Source: Shouchella miscanthi (GTDB taxonomy: Bacteria; Bacillota; Bacilli; Bacillales; Bacillaceae_D). From it: 64,000 nt of DNA. This document shows, one piece after another, positions 17,404-25,687 of the stretch; the stretch's first letter is position 1; each line of letters starts with the position of its first letter. The notes under the pieces were generated by a model, which saw nothing but the letters and a program-made list of their open reading frames with translations, ran no database searches and was not told the origin of the DNA. The position numbers and the translations under genes were made by a program. The stretch lies in the NCBI RefSeq assembly GCF_007725405.1, contig NZ_CP042163.1:4030001-4094000 (forward strand), given 5' to 3'.

Positions 17404-17428
17404 CAAAAAAGCAGCCCTAATGGCTGCT
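17404..17428 (-). terminator. Second terminator downstream of phr
   Basis: Stem AGCAGCC/GGCTGCT with a 5-base loop followed on the minus strand by TTTTTTGG. Nothing coding was seen between it and the first terminator at 17538-17577. Confidence 0.7.
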
Positions 17429-17537
17429 CTCCTTTAATGATTCTCACGCCTATCATGGCTACATTATAACTACAAAAAGAAAAGGACTCTAACAAGTTAG
17501 CAAACACAAGAAAGTATCCTAAGCGCCTATTTTTACA

Positions 17538-17577
17538 TCAAAAAAAGACTGAAGCCTTTTACAAGGTGCAGTCTTTA
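17538..17577 (-). terminator. Terminator of rap-phr
   Basis: Stem AAAGACTG/CAGTCTTT with inner ACCTT/AAGG pairing, followed by a 7-T run on the minus strand, 27 bases after the phr stop. Confidence 0.8.
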
Positions 17578-17603
17578 AATGTAAGTCTTTGTGATAGTTA
17601 ATG

Positions 17604-17723
17604 TTAATAACCGCCAATTGGGTGTACATATGTTTGGATATCACCATCGGCTATTGGTTGATTCGTTGATGATAATAAAGCAATAGATCCCACCAGCATC
17701 AAAGCTATTAGAAATTTTTTCAA
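17604..17723 (-). CDS. Phr signalling peptide precursor
   Basis: A 39-codon frame starts at TTG 17723, overlapping the rap stop codon (TTGA), with AGGAG ten bases upstream, and ends with TAA at 17604. It begins MKKFLIALMLVGSIALL, a typical Sec signal peptide, followed by a polar stretch and ends in DIQTYVHPIGGY. Size, signal peptide and position right after rap are those of Phr precursors, which are exported, cut to a 5-6 residue peptide, re-imported by Opp and bound by the partner Rap. The mature peptide cannot be fixed from sequence; it probably comes from the last dozen residues. Confidence 0.85.
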   Translation of the reverse strand: MKKFLIALMLVGSIALLSSTNQPIADGDIQTYVHPIGGY

Positions 17724-18820
17724 TTTGATCCAACTCCTAACGTTAACGATTTTTGTTTGGCACGGTAAGCACGTTTCATGAAATAAAGCGCCTTTTCCAT
17801 ATCCTGCTGTTCCTGAAACATAGCCGATAACTCCTGAGCAAGTTCTTCGCAGGCATATAACATTTTCCGATCTTCTAATAAATCAAACTCATGTTCCAAA
17901 TCCTTATAATTTTTTTCCACGTATATCTTTTGCAGGATTTTACATCTAATGAGAAATTCTTCGTTGTTATGTTTAGTTACTTCTTGGAAAGCTTTATCTA
18001 GTTCTGTTCCTGCTTCTTTATGATTACCTAGTACAAACAGAACTCTTGCTAAACAATAGTGTGCTTGTGCGACTACAAAATAACCAGTAAATTCATCAGA
18101 GGAGATATTCTGCTCAAAATAACTTTTTGCCTTCTCGTAATCTTTCTCTCGATAAGCGTTAATGCCCATCGTATTAATAACTAATTGTTTAGCATACGGA
18201 TAATCATTACTTAAAGATACATTTTCATTCATGATTTCCTTTGCCTGTTCGTGCATATCTGATATTGAATAGATACCTGCTAAAATGTTAGTTGAGAAAA
18301 TAATTCGCTCTGTATACCCTAATCGCTTAAATGTCACAATGGCTTCTTCTAAGTATGAGCAGGCATAAGCGTTGTGATTTATTTTCATCAGTGCCATACC
18401 CATGAAATATTGAAATTCAGCCTCTTCGGCCTCATCTTTCACATATTCGAGCAAACGTTCTGCTTTACGAAATAAGCGAATGGCAGAACGATAACGATGG
18501 TGCATAAACTCATGTTGACCGCTCACAAAGTAGTACATATACCGTAGCATATGATCGAGGGATTCACTTACTGCTGGAGATACACGTTCAATCATCTCAT
18601 CTCCAGCTTTTTCATCAGTTGTTTGATCTCTCATCATCGTATACCGGTACTCTACAAGCGAGTAATAAGCTAAGATGCTGTCACTAGGCTCCATTCTTTT
18701 AAGCATCTGCTTAATTTCCTCATGTAATAGAATGGCTTCATCCGATGACCTTGAAATAATGCAACTATACCATTCTACAATTTTGGCACCGACTTCCTCT
18801 GATGGTATCGTTATTTGCAT
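17720..18820 (-). CDS. Rap-family tetratricopeptide regulator
   Basis: The 366-residue protein has the Rap N-terminal three-helix bundle (IPSEEVGAKIVEWY at 5-18, AYYSLVEYRYTMM near 51-63) followed by about six TPR repeats, the Phr-binding region. Rap proteins dephosphorylate Spo0F or block ComA and similar regulators. At the catalytic Gln47 of the RapH-type Spo0F phosphatases this protein has Asp47 (MEPSDSIL at 43-50), so phosphatase activity is doubtful. GGAGGTGG precedes the ATG. The phr gene overlaps its stop codon. A palindrome covers its promoter. Confidence 0.85.
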   Translation of the reverse strand: MQITIPSEEVGAKIVEWYSCIISRSSDEAILLHEEIKQMLKRMEPSDSILAYYSLVEYRYTMMRDQTTDEKAGDEMIERVSPAVSESLDHMLRYMYYFVSGQHEFMHHRYRSAIRLFRKAERLLEYVKDEAEEAEFQYFMGMALMKINHNAYACSYLEEAIVTFKRLGYTERIIFSTNILAGIYSISDMHEQAKEIMNENVSLSNDYPYAKQLVINTMGINAYREKDYEKAKSYFEQNISSDEFTGYFVVAQAHYCLARVLFVLGNHKEAGTELDKAFQEVTKHNNEEFLIRCKILQKIYVEKNYKDLEHEFDLLEDRKMLYACEELAQELSAMFQEQQDMEKALYFMKRAYRAKQKSLTLGVGSN

Positions 18821-18846
18821 CCTACCACCTCCTTTTTGTTATTATG

Positions 18847-18872
18847 GTTCTATTTTACTGGTAAAATAGAAC
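18847..18872. promoter_or_regulatory. 26-bp palindromic operator over the rap promoter
   Basis: Arms GTTCTATTTTAC and GTAAAATAGAAC are perfectly complementary around a 2-base centre. On the minus strand they span the spacer and the -10 (TAAAAT, 18852-18857) of a promoter whose -35 is TTACAT (18875-18880, 17-base spacer). This is the layout of a repressor site. The rest of the 18881-19104 gap is AT-rich with no gene seen. Confidence 0.6.
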
Positions 18873-19104
18873 AAATGTAAGATAAGTTAGATATTTCCCA
18901 ATATACATTTTGTTAATTTTTGTAACTATTTATGTTAATCTGCTCTTCTACTTTTTCTATTCGTCAAGTTTCTACAGAATCCCTGTTTTTTCTAGTTATC
19001 TTTTGCACTCGTTCGTAAGAAGATTACTTTTCATCAATTTAAACCAGTTCAAATAACGTATATAACTAAAGAACCCCTAAAAAACCAAACATTAAAACAA
19101 CTAC

Positions 19105-19133
19105 TTGAATATAATGTTCGTTTAAGTTAATAT
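19105..19133 (+). promoter_or_regulatory. Promoter of the PP-loop/Nudix/EamA/HAD operon
   Basis: -35 TTGAAT (19105-19110) and -10 TAATAT (19128-19133) with a 17-base spacer, 33 bases before the first start codon. Confidence 0.6.
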
Positions 19134-19166
19134 TTGGTTATATTACAAAAAGAAGGAGTTGGGTTT

Positions 19167-19877
19167 GTGGAGAAGAAAAATAGTAAGGTTGCCGTACTGT
19201 TTACGGGTGGCAAAGATTCAACTTTAGTCGCAAGTTTAGAGGCGCTTAAGGGAAATGAAGTTCACTTATTAACATGTAATAGTGGTATTGGTATTAAAAG
19301 TGAGTTGTCGGAATTAAGGGTTAAAGAATTAAAAGAAAGGTTCCCCAATCAAATCCATAGCCGTACAATTTTACCTACCTATGGTTTATTAAGAGAAATC
19401 GCAATATTGAATATTGAGGAAGATTTCAAAAAATGGGGTGTGAATTTAGTTCTTTTAGGAGATAAATTGGCTATTCACGCTGCTGCAACTGTTTATTGTT
19501 TGGAGAAAAACATAACAAATATAGTAGACGGTTGCGTTGGCTACCAGGAGGAATTGGCTGAACAAAAGGAAGTAGCCATATCTCTTTTTTCGGATTTTGA
19601 AAGAGAATACGGGATTCGTTATCAATGTCCAATTTATAATTACGGAAGTAAAATGGATGTAAAATACTCACTTATGAAATTAGGTTTATCCACAAAATCA
19701 TTAGAGGGTGTTTCCATTTTTGGAGATGCTTTTAGTGAACCTACTAACCAAATAGTTGAGGAGTATATAAAAGAAAAATTACCCATCTGCCACGAGCATG
19801 TTAATTTTATGACAAGGACAAGAGAAAATGCTTCTAGTTATTCACTAATTTTTAAACAGGAGAACCATTTGGTATGA
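19167..19877 (+). CDS. PP-loop (N-type) ATP pyrophosphatase
   Basis: A 236-residue protein with the PP-loop VLFTGGKDSTLVASL near residue 12. This motif binds ATP and adenylates a substrate in enzymes such as QueC, TtcA and diphthine-ammonia ligase, so it probably forms an amide, nitrile or thio product. The C-terminal half matches none of these closely; Cys and His residues near the end (ICHEHVNF) are notable. The start is GTG 19167 after AAGGAG; a longer frame from 19134 lacks a site. It is the first gene of a tight AT-rich operon and overlaps the Nudix gene by 4 bases. Confidence 0.7.
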   Translation: MEKKNSKVAVLFTGGKDSTLVASLEALKGNEVHLLTCNSGIGIKSELSELRVKELKERFPNQIHSRTILPTYGLLREIAILNIEEDFKKWGVNLVLLGDKLAIHAAATVYCLEKNITNIVDGCVGYQEELAEQKEVAISLFSDFEREYGIRYQCPIYNYGSKMDVKYSLMKLGLSTKSLEGVSIFGDAFSEPTNQIVEEYIKEKLPICHEHVNFMTRTRENASSYSLIFKQENHLV

Positions 19878-20266
19878 TTCGAAAAATTGGAGCGGCTATT
19901 GTCGAGGGTGGGAAATTATTAGCTGTAAGTAAGGATGGTTCATCGAAATTCTTCATGTTACCAGGAGGTAAAATAGAAGAAGGTGAATCTGAGATAGATG
20001 CTTTAAAGCGTGAGTTAAAAGAAGAAGTTTCAGTTGAACTCCAATCCTACGAACACCTTGGAAATTATTCAACAATTGTATTGGATGGTAAAGAGGAAAT
20101 TGAATTAAGTATCTATGAAGCCACATACACAGGAAATCTCCAGGTAGATAATGAAATAGTTGCAATGAAATGGTTACCATTAGATACCAAAAAGTCACCG
20201 TATATTGGAACTGGCATCACTGAATTTACACTCCCAGCACTACGAAAAAAATATCATGCAGAATAA
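19874..20266 (+). CDS. Nudix hydrolase
   Basis: A 130-residue enzyme with a complete Nudix box (GGKIEEGES..REL.EE.., residues about 35-57), which hydrolyses nucleoside diphosphates linked to another group. It overlaps the PP-loop gene before it (ATGA) and the EamA gene after it by 11 bases, so the three are probably translated together. Its substrate is unknown but may be a product or by-product of the PP-loop enzyme. Confidence 0.8.
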   Translation: MIRKIGAAIVEGGKLLAVSKDGSSKFFMLPGGKIEEGESEIDALKRELKEEVSVELQSYEHLGNYSTIVLDGKEEIELSIYEATYTGNLQVDNEIVAMKWLPLDTKKSPYIGTGITEFTLPALRKKYHAE

Positions 20267-21161
20267 AAAATATACTTTGGGTGCATGGGCAGCTTTCCTA
20301 GCGGGATTAACATTTGGTATTAATTCAATTGTAGTCAAATCTGCCAACAACGTTGGATTACACACGTTCGAATTATTAGCTTACCAGATGATTATTCCAC
20401 TAATATACTTTGCTATACGTTCTATTATTAAGAAAGACAATCAAGTTGACACAAATAAAAAGTCAATCGTAAAAAATATCTATAATTGGATTGCTGGAAT
20501 AAGCGTTGTAATGACTAGTTTGTTTTATTATATAGCTATTCAGGAAATGGACCCTAGTTTAGCGTCAATTGGATTGTTTCAATATCCATGGTTGTTTATT
20601 TTATTTGGCTATTTAATTTACGGATTTAAGATAAGAAAAATTCAATTGATAGCTATATTTATATTATGGGTGGGCTCCATGTTATTAGTTAGCGCATCTT
20701 TACAAGAAATAACATTTTTAGGATCTCTTACAGGTATTTTAGCTGGCATATCGTTTGCGGCGTACCTTTTCAGCCTTAGATATGTGAGTCATCATAAATA
20801 TACAAAGCCTTTTGTATTTCTTATTGCGACAATGATTGCATTACTAATAATTATCTTCAATAGATCGAGCATTAATATTCTGAGTTTAGAAGCGCTTTTA
20901 TTCGGAATGATTACTGCTACATTAGGACAAATTATTACTTTTGAATTATTGTCATTCGCAGCAAAGAATAGTCGTCCAGTCATAATGGCAGCATTAACAA
21001 CTGTTGAATTGCCAGTGGCCATGGTTGTTACGTGGATTATTTGGGGACCCTTTCCTTCACTAATTAAATACATTGGATTAATTATTATGGTTGTCTCAGT
21101 AATATGGTTGAAGTTAGATGAGAAGGCACCAAAAAAAGCTAAACTTAAAAAAGCGATTTAG
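20256..21161 (+). CDS. EamA/DMT-family transporter
   Basis: A 301-residue carrier of the drug/metabolite transporter superfamily with ten hydrophobic segments in two EamA repeats. The start is ATG 20256 (MQNKKYTLG), inside the end of the Nudix gene. Carriers of this type usually export amino acids, nucleosides or small toxic metabolites. In this operon it is a good candidate to move the product made by the PP-loop enzyme. Confidence 0.8.
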   Translation: MQNKKYTLGAWAAFLAGLTFGINSIVVKSANNVGLHTFELLAYQMIIPLIYFAIRSIIKKDNQVDTNKKSIVKNIYNWIAGISVVMTSLFYYIAIQEMDPSLASIGLFQYPWLFILFGYLIYGFKIRKIQLIAIFILWVGSMLLVSASLQEITFLGSLTGILAGISFAAYLFSLRYVSHHKYTKPFVFLIATMIALLIIIFNRSSINILSLEALLFGMITATLGQIITFELLSFAAKNSRPVIMAALTTVELPVAMVVTWIIWGPFPSLIKYIGLIIMVVSVIWLKLDEKAPKKAKLKKAI

Positions 21162-21172
21162 GAGGTATAAAT

Positions 21173-21901
21173 GTGTTAAAGGACATACAATTAATCTTAT
21201 TTGATCTTGATAACACACTTTATGATTTTAATGAAAAATGGAATAAAGGAACCTATATTACATTTAATAACTCCAAATTGACAAAAGGTCTCAAATACGA
21301 GGAATTTATTACTCAATATAGAGCGAACGACCTTCATTATTGGAATTTGCACCACAAAGGTCAAATTGGATTAGATGATGTAAGGAGATTTAGACTGATT
21401 GATACCTTGAGTTATTTTGAAAGAAATGTAACTTTAGAGCAAGCTGACCAATACTTCAATCAGTTTATTCGAGAAGTTTTTAATCTAATTAAGCCCGACT
21501 CTAAAGTAAATTCATTCCTTTTAGATTTAAATAGGCGCTACAAAATTGGATTAATAACAAATGGAAAAGTATCTGAACAAAGATCTAAGATCAGTAAATT
21601 AGATATAGATAAGATCATACCTTATGAGGATATATTTATATCTGACGCTATTGGTCATGCTAAGCCGCATCCCCAAATCTTTCTTTCTGCGTTAGCCCAC
21701 TTTAACACGAATCCTGAGAAAACGATTTATGTTGGTGATTCATGGGAAAATGATGTTATTGGGAGCGAAGCTGTAGGAATTAACCCTATATGGATTAATT
21801 CTGAGCAACAAGTTTCTAAGAAACTAGAAAAATCCTGGACTTATAAAAATATATATAGCTTGATAGAGGATTGGCAAAGTAATACGATGAGCCTAAACTA
21901 A
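21173..21901 (+). CDS. HAD-family hydrolase (YjjG-like)
   Basis: A 242-residue HAD superfamily IA phosphatase. Motif I is LFDLDNTLYDF (near 8-18), motif II ITNG, motif III with Lys in GHAKPHP, and motif IV GDSWEND. The start is GTG 21173, seven bases after AGGAGG. Related enzymes dephosphorylate nucleotides or sugar phosphates. It ends the four-gene operon and is followed by a long inverted repeat. Confidence 0.8.
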   Translation: MLKDIQLILFDLDNTLYDFNEKWNKGTYITFNNSKLTKGLKYEEFITQYRANDLHYWNLHHKGQIGLDDVRRFRLIDTLSYFERNVTLEQADQYFNQFIREVFNLIKPDSKVNSFLLDLNRRYKIGLITNGKVSEQRSKISKLDIDKIIPYEDIFISDAIGHAKPHPQIFLSALAHFNTNPEKTIYVGDSWENDVIGSEAVGINPIWINSEQQVSKKLEKSWTYKNIYSLIEDWQSNTMSLN

Positions 21902-21908
21902 CCAATTC

Positions 21909-21963
21909 ACAAGAAATTTACCAACCTTTTAACGGTAAAATAAAAGGTTGGTAAAATTTCTTG
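21909..21963. terminator. Long inverted repeat after the HAD gene
   Basis: Arms of about 23 bases (CAAGAAATTTACCAACC.. and ..GGTTGGTAAAATTTCTTG) pair almost perfectly around a 9-base loop. It probably ends the operon transcript and protects its 3' end, although no clean T-run follows. The 21964-22172 stretch has no convincing gene. Confidence 0.55.
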
Positions 21964-22111
21964 TCCTCAATAAAAAACAGGGTTTATTCGGCAAGTTATT
22001 TTGGGATACCTTTATGTAAAGAAAGAAGTATACCCTCGCACACCCCCTCTTTAAATATCTTTATACCTTTTATGAACGAATCCGTACTTCTCCACAATTT
22101 TTTCATTTTCT

Positions 22112-22139
22112 TGAAACTTCTTGCCCTCCTGGAGGCGTA
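22112..22139 (+). promoter_or_regulatory. ECF (sigma-W-like) promoter candidate of yuaF-floT
   Basis: TGAAAC (22112-22117) and CGTA (22136-22139), the two hallmarks of sigma-W promoters, precede yuaF, which is a sigma-W gene in Bacillus subtilis. The spacer is 18 bases rather than the usual 16, so the assignment is uncertain. Confidence 0.4.
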
Positions 22140-22172
22140 TATAAAGTAGACTTAGGTAAAGGAGGAATTTAT

Positions 22173-22691
22173 ATGGAGCTCACAACGATTTACTTCACAA
22201 TCCTTCTAGTTAGTGGTGGGTTGACCGTTTTATATGTCTTGTTGTCAGACGTATTGGATGGCATTTTTGACATCTTTGATGGCTGGCTCTCACCGACGTT
22301 AATCCTTTCTACACTTGCTTTCTTTGGTGCTTCTGCTTACATATTGGAGCGATTTTCACCGTTTGATAGCCTTGTAGCCGGTCTTATTGCTGCTGCAATT
22401 GCGTTAGGTTTGGCGACATTATTTAATTTGTTTATTTTGACGCCTTTGCAGCATACAGAAGAGTCTGTTGCTTATAGTGATGAGGACTTGGAAGGAAAGC
22501 AAGGCGAGGTGATCTTGACGGTTCCAGCAGATGGTTTCGGAGAGGTTGTCATTCGTAGCGACAGCGGAACCATTGCGAAAACAGCGGCCTGTCTGGATAA
22601 TCAAGTTATTCCATCAGGTACTGAAGTTGTCATTGTCAAGATGGAGAATGGGATTGCCTATGTCACGATGTTGGCACTCGATGATCTTTAA
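22173..22691 (+). CDS. yuaF: NfeD-like membrane protein
   Basis: This 172-residue protein has three hydrophobic segments (about 5-25, 42-58, 65-90) and a C-terminal OB-fold domain (about 100-170) typical of NfeD/YuaF proteins, which work with flotillins in membrane microdomains. AAAGGAGG precedes the ATG. It lies 19 bases before floT and is co-transcribed with it. Confidence 0.85.
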   Translation: MELTTIYFTILLVSGGLTVLYVLLSDVLDGIFDIFDGWLSPTLILSTLAFFGASAYILERFSPFDSLVAGLIAAAIALGLATLFNLFILTPLQHTEESVAYSDEDLEGKQGEVILTVPADGFGEVVIRSDSGTIAKTAACLDNQVIPSGTEVVIVKMENGIAYVTMLALDDL

Positions 22692-22710
22692 TTTTTAAGG
22701 GGGAATTGTT

Positions 22711-24165
22711 TTGGGTATGGAAATTATTATTATTGTTGGAATTGTCGTTGTCATTCTAGCCGTACTCGTAGGGGTGTTTGTCACAAGATACCGTACGGCA
22801 GGACCAGATGAAGCACTTATTGTAACAGGAAGTTATTTAGGCGGTAAAAATGTAAACATGGACGATGCAGGTAACCGTATCAAAATCGTTCGTGGTGGCG
22901 GTACGTTTGTTATGCCGGTTTTTCAACAAGCAAAGCCATTATCGTTGCTATCAAGTAAATTGGATGTACAAACACCTGAAGTGTACACAGAGCAAGGTGT
23001 TCCGGTTATTGCCGATGGTACAGCTATCATTAAAATTGGTGGTTCCATTGGTGAAATCGCGACAGCGGCAGAGCAATTTTTAGGAAAATCAAGAGAAGAT
23101 CGGGAACAAGAAGCGAAAGAAGTGCTAGAAGGTCATCTTCGTTCGATTCTCGGCTCTATGACAGTAGAAGAAATTTACAAAAACCGTGAGCGCTTTTCTC
23201 AAGAGGTACAAAAAGTGGCTTCACAAGATTTAGCAAAAATGGGTCTTGTCATTGTTTCCTTTACCATTAAAGATTTACGAGATACGAATGGATACTTAGA
23301 ATCTCTTGGTAAGCCAAGAATTGCGCAAGTAAAACGTGACGCAGATATTGCCACAGCGGAAGCAGAAAAAGAAACGCGTATTCGCCAAGCGGATGCGAAC
23401 ACGCAAGCGAAACGTTCTGAAATTGAGCGGGCTACAGAAATTGCTGAATCAGAAAAGAATAATCAGTTAAAAGTAGCGGCTTATCGTAGTGAGCAAGAAC
23501 AAGCGAAAGCCCAAGCTGACCAAGCGTACCACTTACAAGAAGCACGCTCGAAACAAGAAGTAACTGAACAACAAATGCAAATTCAAATTATCGAGCGTCA
23601 AAAGCAAATTGAATTAGAAGAAAAAGAAATTGCGCGTCGTGAGCGTCAATACGATGCAGAAGTGAAAAAGAAAGCCGATGCGGATCGTTACTCTGTTGAA
23701 CAATCAGCGGAAGCAGAGAAAAGCAGACACTTCGCAGAAGCCGATGCAGATAAATACCGTGTGGAAGCGATGGCAAAAGCGGAAGCGGAGAAAGTTCGTG
23801 TTGATGGTCTTGCTGAAGCCGAAGCGGTTCGTGCCCGCGGGGAATCAGAAGCGGATGTTATTCGTCTGAAAGGTCTTGCCGAAGCAGAGGCAAAAGAAAA
23901 GATTGCCGAAGCATTCGAGAAATACGGCGAAGCAGCCAAGCTTAGCATGATTATCGACATGCTACCTGAGTACGCAAGAGAAGTTTCTTCTCCATTATCA
24001 AATATTGATAAAATTACCGTTGTGGATACTGGATCTGGTGAAAATGGTGGTGCGAATCGTGTCACTGGTTACGCAACAGATCTCATGGCTGGCTTGCAAG
24101 AATCATTAAAGGCATCTAGCGGCATTGATATTAAAGAGCTTGTTGAAAATATATCGAAAAAATAA
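22711..24165 (+). CDS. floT: Flotillin-like protein
   Basis: A 484-residue flotillin that organises membrane microdomains. An N-terminal hydrophobic hairpin (about 4-24) precedes the SPFH domain (YRTAGPDEALIVTGSY near 28-43) and a long Ala/Glu-rich coiled coil (about 200-400). Sequence and order follow Bacillus FloT closely. The start is TTG 22711, seven bases after GGGGG; an ATG two codons later is possible. Confidence 0.93.
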   Translation: MGMEIIIIVGIVVVILAVLVGVFVTRYRTAGPDEALIVTGSYLGGKNVNMDDAGNRIKIVRGGGTFVMPVFQQAKPLSLLSSKLDVQTPEVYTEQGVPVIADGTAIIKIGGSIGEIATAAEQFLGKSREDREQEAKEVLEGHLRSILGSMTVEEIYKNRERFSQEVQKVASQDLAKMGLVIVSFTIKDLRDTNGYLESLGKPRIAQVKRDADIATAEAEKETRIRQADANTQAKRSEIERATEIAESEKNNQLKVAAYRSEQEQAKAQADQAYHLQEARSKQEVTEQQMQIQIIERQKQIELEEKEIARRERQYDAEVKKKADADRYSVEQSAEAEKSRHFAEADADKYRVEAMAKAEAEKVRVDGLAEAEAVRARGESEADVIRLKGLAEAEAKEKIAEAFEKYGEAAKLSMIIDMLPEYAREVSSPLSNIDKITVVDTGSGENGGANRVTGYATDLMAGLQESLKASSGIDIKELVENISKK

Positions 24166-24170
24166 TGTTG

Positions 24171-24204
24171 AAAACCGCCTCTTCTTAACAGAAAGGCGGT
24201 TTCT
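24171..24204. terminator. Bidirectional terminator
   Basis: Stem AAACCGCCT/AAGGCGGTTT between the convergent floT and alkaline phosphatase genes, with T-rich flanks. Confidence 0.85.
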
Positions 24205-24209
24205 TTCAC

Positions 24210-25541
24210 TTAAAGTCCAGATAGACCAAGCGCTTCAAGCATTTTTTTCGGAACATCGGTGTTGTCCATTGTGCCGTTGAACGACTCTGCTCCTGCCCCA
24301 TAAGCGAAAAGTGGTACATCAATACCAGTGTGATCGTAGGAAGACCAACCAAAGCCTGTCTTCTCGCTGATTGCCCCGTTAATGGCAAGCTTTAACGATT
24401 CCGCTTCTTTTAAGTCATCCATTTCTTCTTCCGTCCATTCAAACGATGTTTTCTCTTTAAGAACGTCCTCTAGATTAGCGTAATCATGGGTAACTGCTTC
24501 AGCAATATCCATACCTAATGCATGGACTTGGTTTAACATCGTTGGGTGTGCTTCTTCAGAGGCATGAACAGCCATTCCACCTGTATCGTGATCGCCTACC
24601 ATGACAACTAACGTATCTTCATGGGTGTCTGCATAGTCTACCGCTATCTTTACGGCTTCTTCAAAGGCTTCTGTATCCGTCATCGCATAGAGAGGATCGT
24701 TGTCGTGACCAGCCCAGTCAATTTGGCTGCCTTCCACCATTAAGAAGAACCCCTCCTCCTCTTTTGATAAGAAATCAATGGCTGTGTGCGTCATCTCCGC
24801 TAAGCTTGGCTCGTCCGTTCGTTGGTTAAGAGACGGCTCTAATGCTTCCTCTGCAAATAATCCGAGTACTTTATCACCTTCGCCCTCCCATTGCCTAAGC
24901 TGTCTTCGGGTTTCTAAGTATGTATAGCCACTTTCCTCTGCATATGTCACTAAGTTTCGATCATCGTCACGAATACCCCCTTCGCTCTCCGGTAAAAATT
25001 CGGTTCTCCCCCCACCGAATAGTAAATCAACGTTTTCGTTTTCCATCATTTGTTTCGCAATCTCTGTGTAGCTTCCTCGAGATTCTACTTTTGCTGCAAA
25101 GGCAGCGGGGGTCGCATGGGTAATCGTTGATGTTGCTACTAGACCTGTACGTTTTCCATTTTCCTTTGCTCTATCGAGAATGGTCGGGAATGACTCGCCA
25201 TTTGGCCCTAACCCGATCACACCATTATCTGTTTTATGACCTGTTGCTAAAGCTGTTCCTGCTGCAGCAGAATCTGTAATGGCCGCATTATTAGAACCCG
25301 TTTTTACCATAGCAGCAAACATCTCTTTTTCTTCCCATATTGGAAGAGCATCTTCTTTATAGAACCTGTAGCTGCTTGCATAACTTTGGGAGAAACCATC
25401 GGGTATTAAGAAAATGACATTTTTGGCGGGTCCGTGACTTGGTATACTTCCATCGTCACTGGCAGAAACACCTGTTGTTGTAGCGATTAACCCGATTGTC
25501 ATTGCGCCAACTAAACCATATGTAATGAACTGTTTTTTCAT
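24210..25541 (-). CDS. Secreted alkaline phosphatase
   Basis: A 443-residue metal-dependent phosphomonoesterase. It has a Sec signal peptide (about 1-27, ending VSASD), the first metal-binding Asp in IPDGF, the catalytic Ser in TDSAAAGTALATGHKT, the VEGSQIDWAGHDND metal site and GDHDTGG. It would free phosphate from organic esters outside the cell. Two TTTACA-like repeats 11 bp apart upstream suggest PhoP control. It is a single gene. Confidence 0.9.
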   Translation of the reverse strand: MKKQFITYGLVGAMTIGLIATTTGVSASDDGSIPSHGPAKNVIFLIPDGFSQSYASSYRFYKEDALPIWEEKEMFAAMVKTGSNNAAITDSAAAGTALATGHKTDNGVIGLGPNGESFPTILDRAKENGKRTGLVATSTITHATPAAFAAKVESRGSYTEIAKQMMENENVDLLFGGGRTEFLPESEGGIRDDDRNLVTYAEESGYTYLETRRQLRQWEGEGDKVLGLFAEEALEPSLNQRTDEPSLAEMTHTAIDFLSKEEEGFFLMVEGSQIDWAGHDNDPLYAMTDTEAFEEAVKIAVDYADTHEDTLVVMVGDHDTGGMAVHASEEAHPTMLNQVHALGMDIAEAVTHDYANLEDVLKEKTSFEWTEEEMDDLKEAESLKLAINGAISEKTGFGWSSYDHTGIDVPLFAYGAGAESFNGTMDNTDVPKKMLEALGLSGL

Positions 25542-25629
25542 TTATCCTCCACCCCTTGTCCAATTTTATTTCCTACACTTTTACCTTATAGGAAAATTGT
25601 AAAGCGCACATTATGCTCCGATGAAGGTT

Positions 25630-25646
25630 TATAAACAAAATGTAAA
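25630..25646 (-). promoter_or_regulatory. Candidate PhoP box
   Basis: On the minus strand TTTACA-N5-TTTATA forms a direct repeat with 11-bp periodicity, like the TT(A/C)ACA repeats bound by PhoP, about 90 bp upstream of the alkaline phosphatase start. A further TTTACA is at 25598-25603. The -35 region is otherwise poor. Confidence 0.4.
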
Positions 25647-25651
25647 CGGCG

Positions 25652-25680
25652 CAAAAAGCCCACTGATGTGAATCAGTGGA
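25652..25680 (-). terminator. Terminator of topB
   Basis: Stem CCACTGAT/ATCAGTGG with a 4-base loop and TTTTT on the minus strand, directly after the topB stop codon. Confidence 0.85.
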
Positions 25681-25687
25681 CTGTGAC

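Noticed and set aside
17730-17820. Sigma-H promoter for phr inside rap
   Set aside because: A good -35-like GCAGGATAT is present, but no RnnGAAT lies 11-12 bases behind it, so I do not call a promoter.
21961-22149. 62-codon frame before yuaF
   Set aside because: It begins inside a long inverted repeat, has no ribosome-binding site and covers the yuaF promoter.
23688-24065. 125-codon frame antisense to floT
   Set aside because: It is a by-product of the repetitive GAAGC(A/G) codon pattern of the flotillin coiled coil (Ser/Ala-rich antisense).
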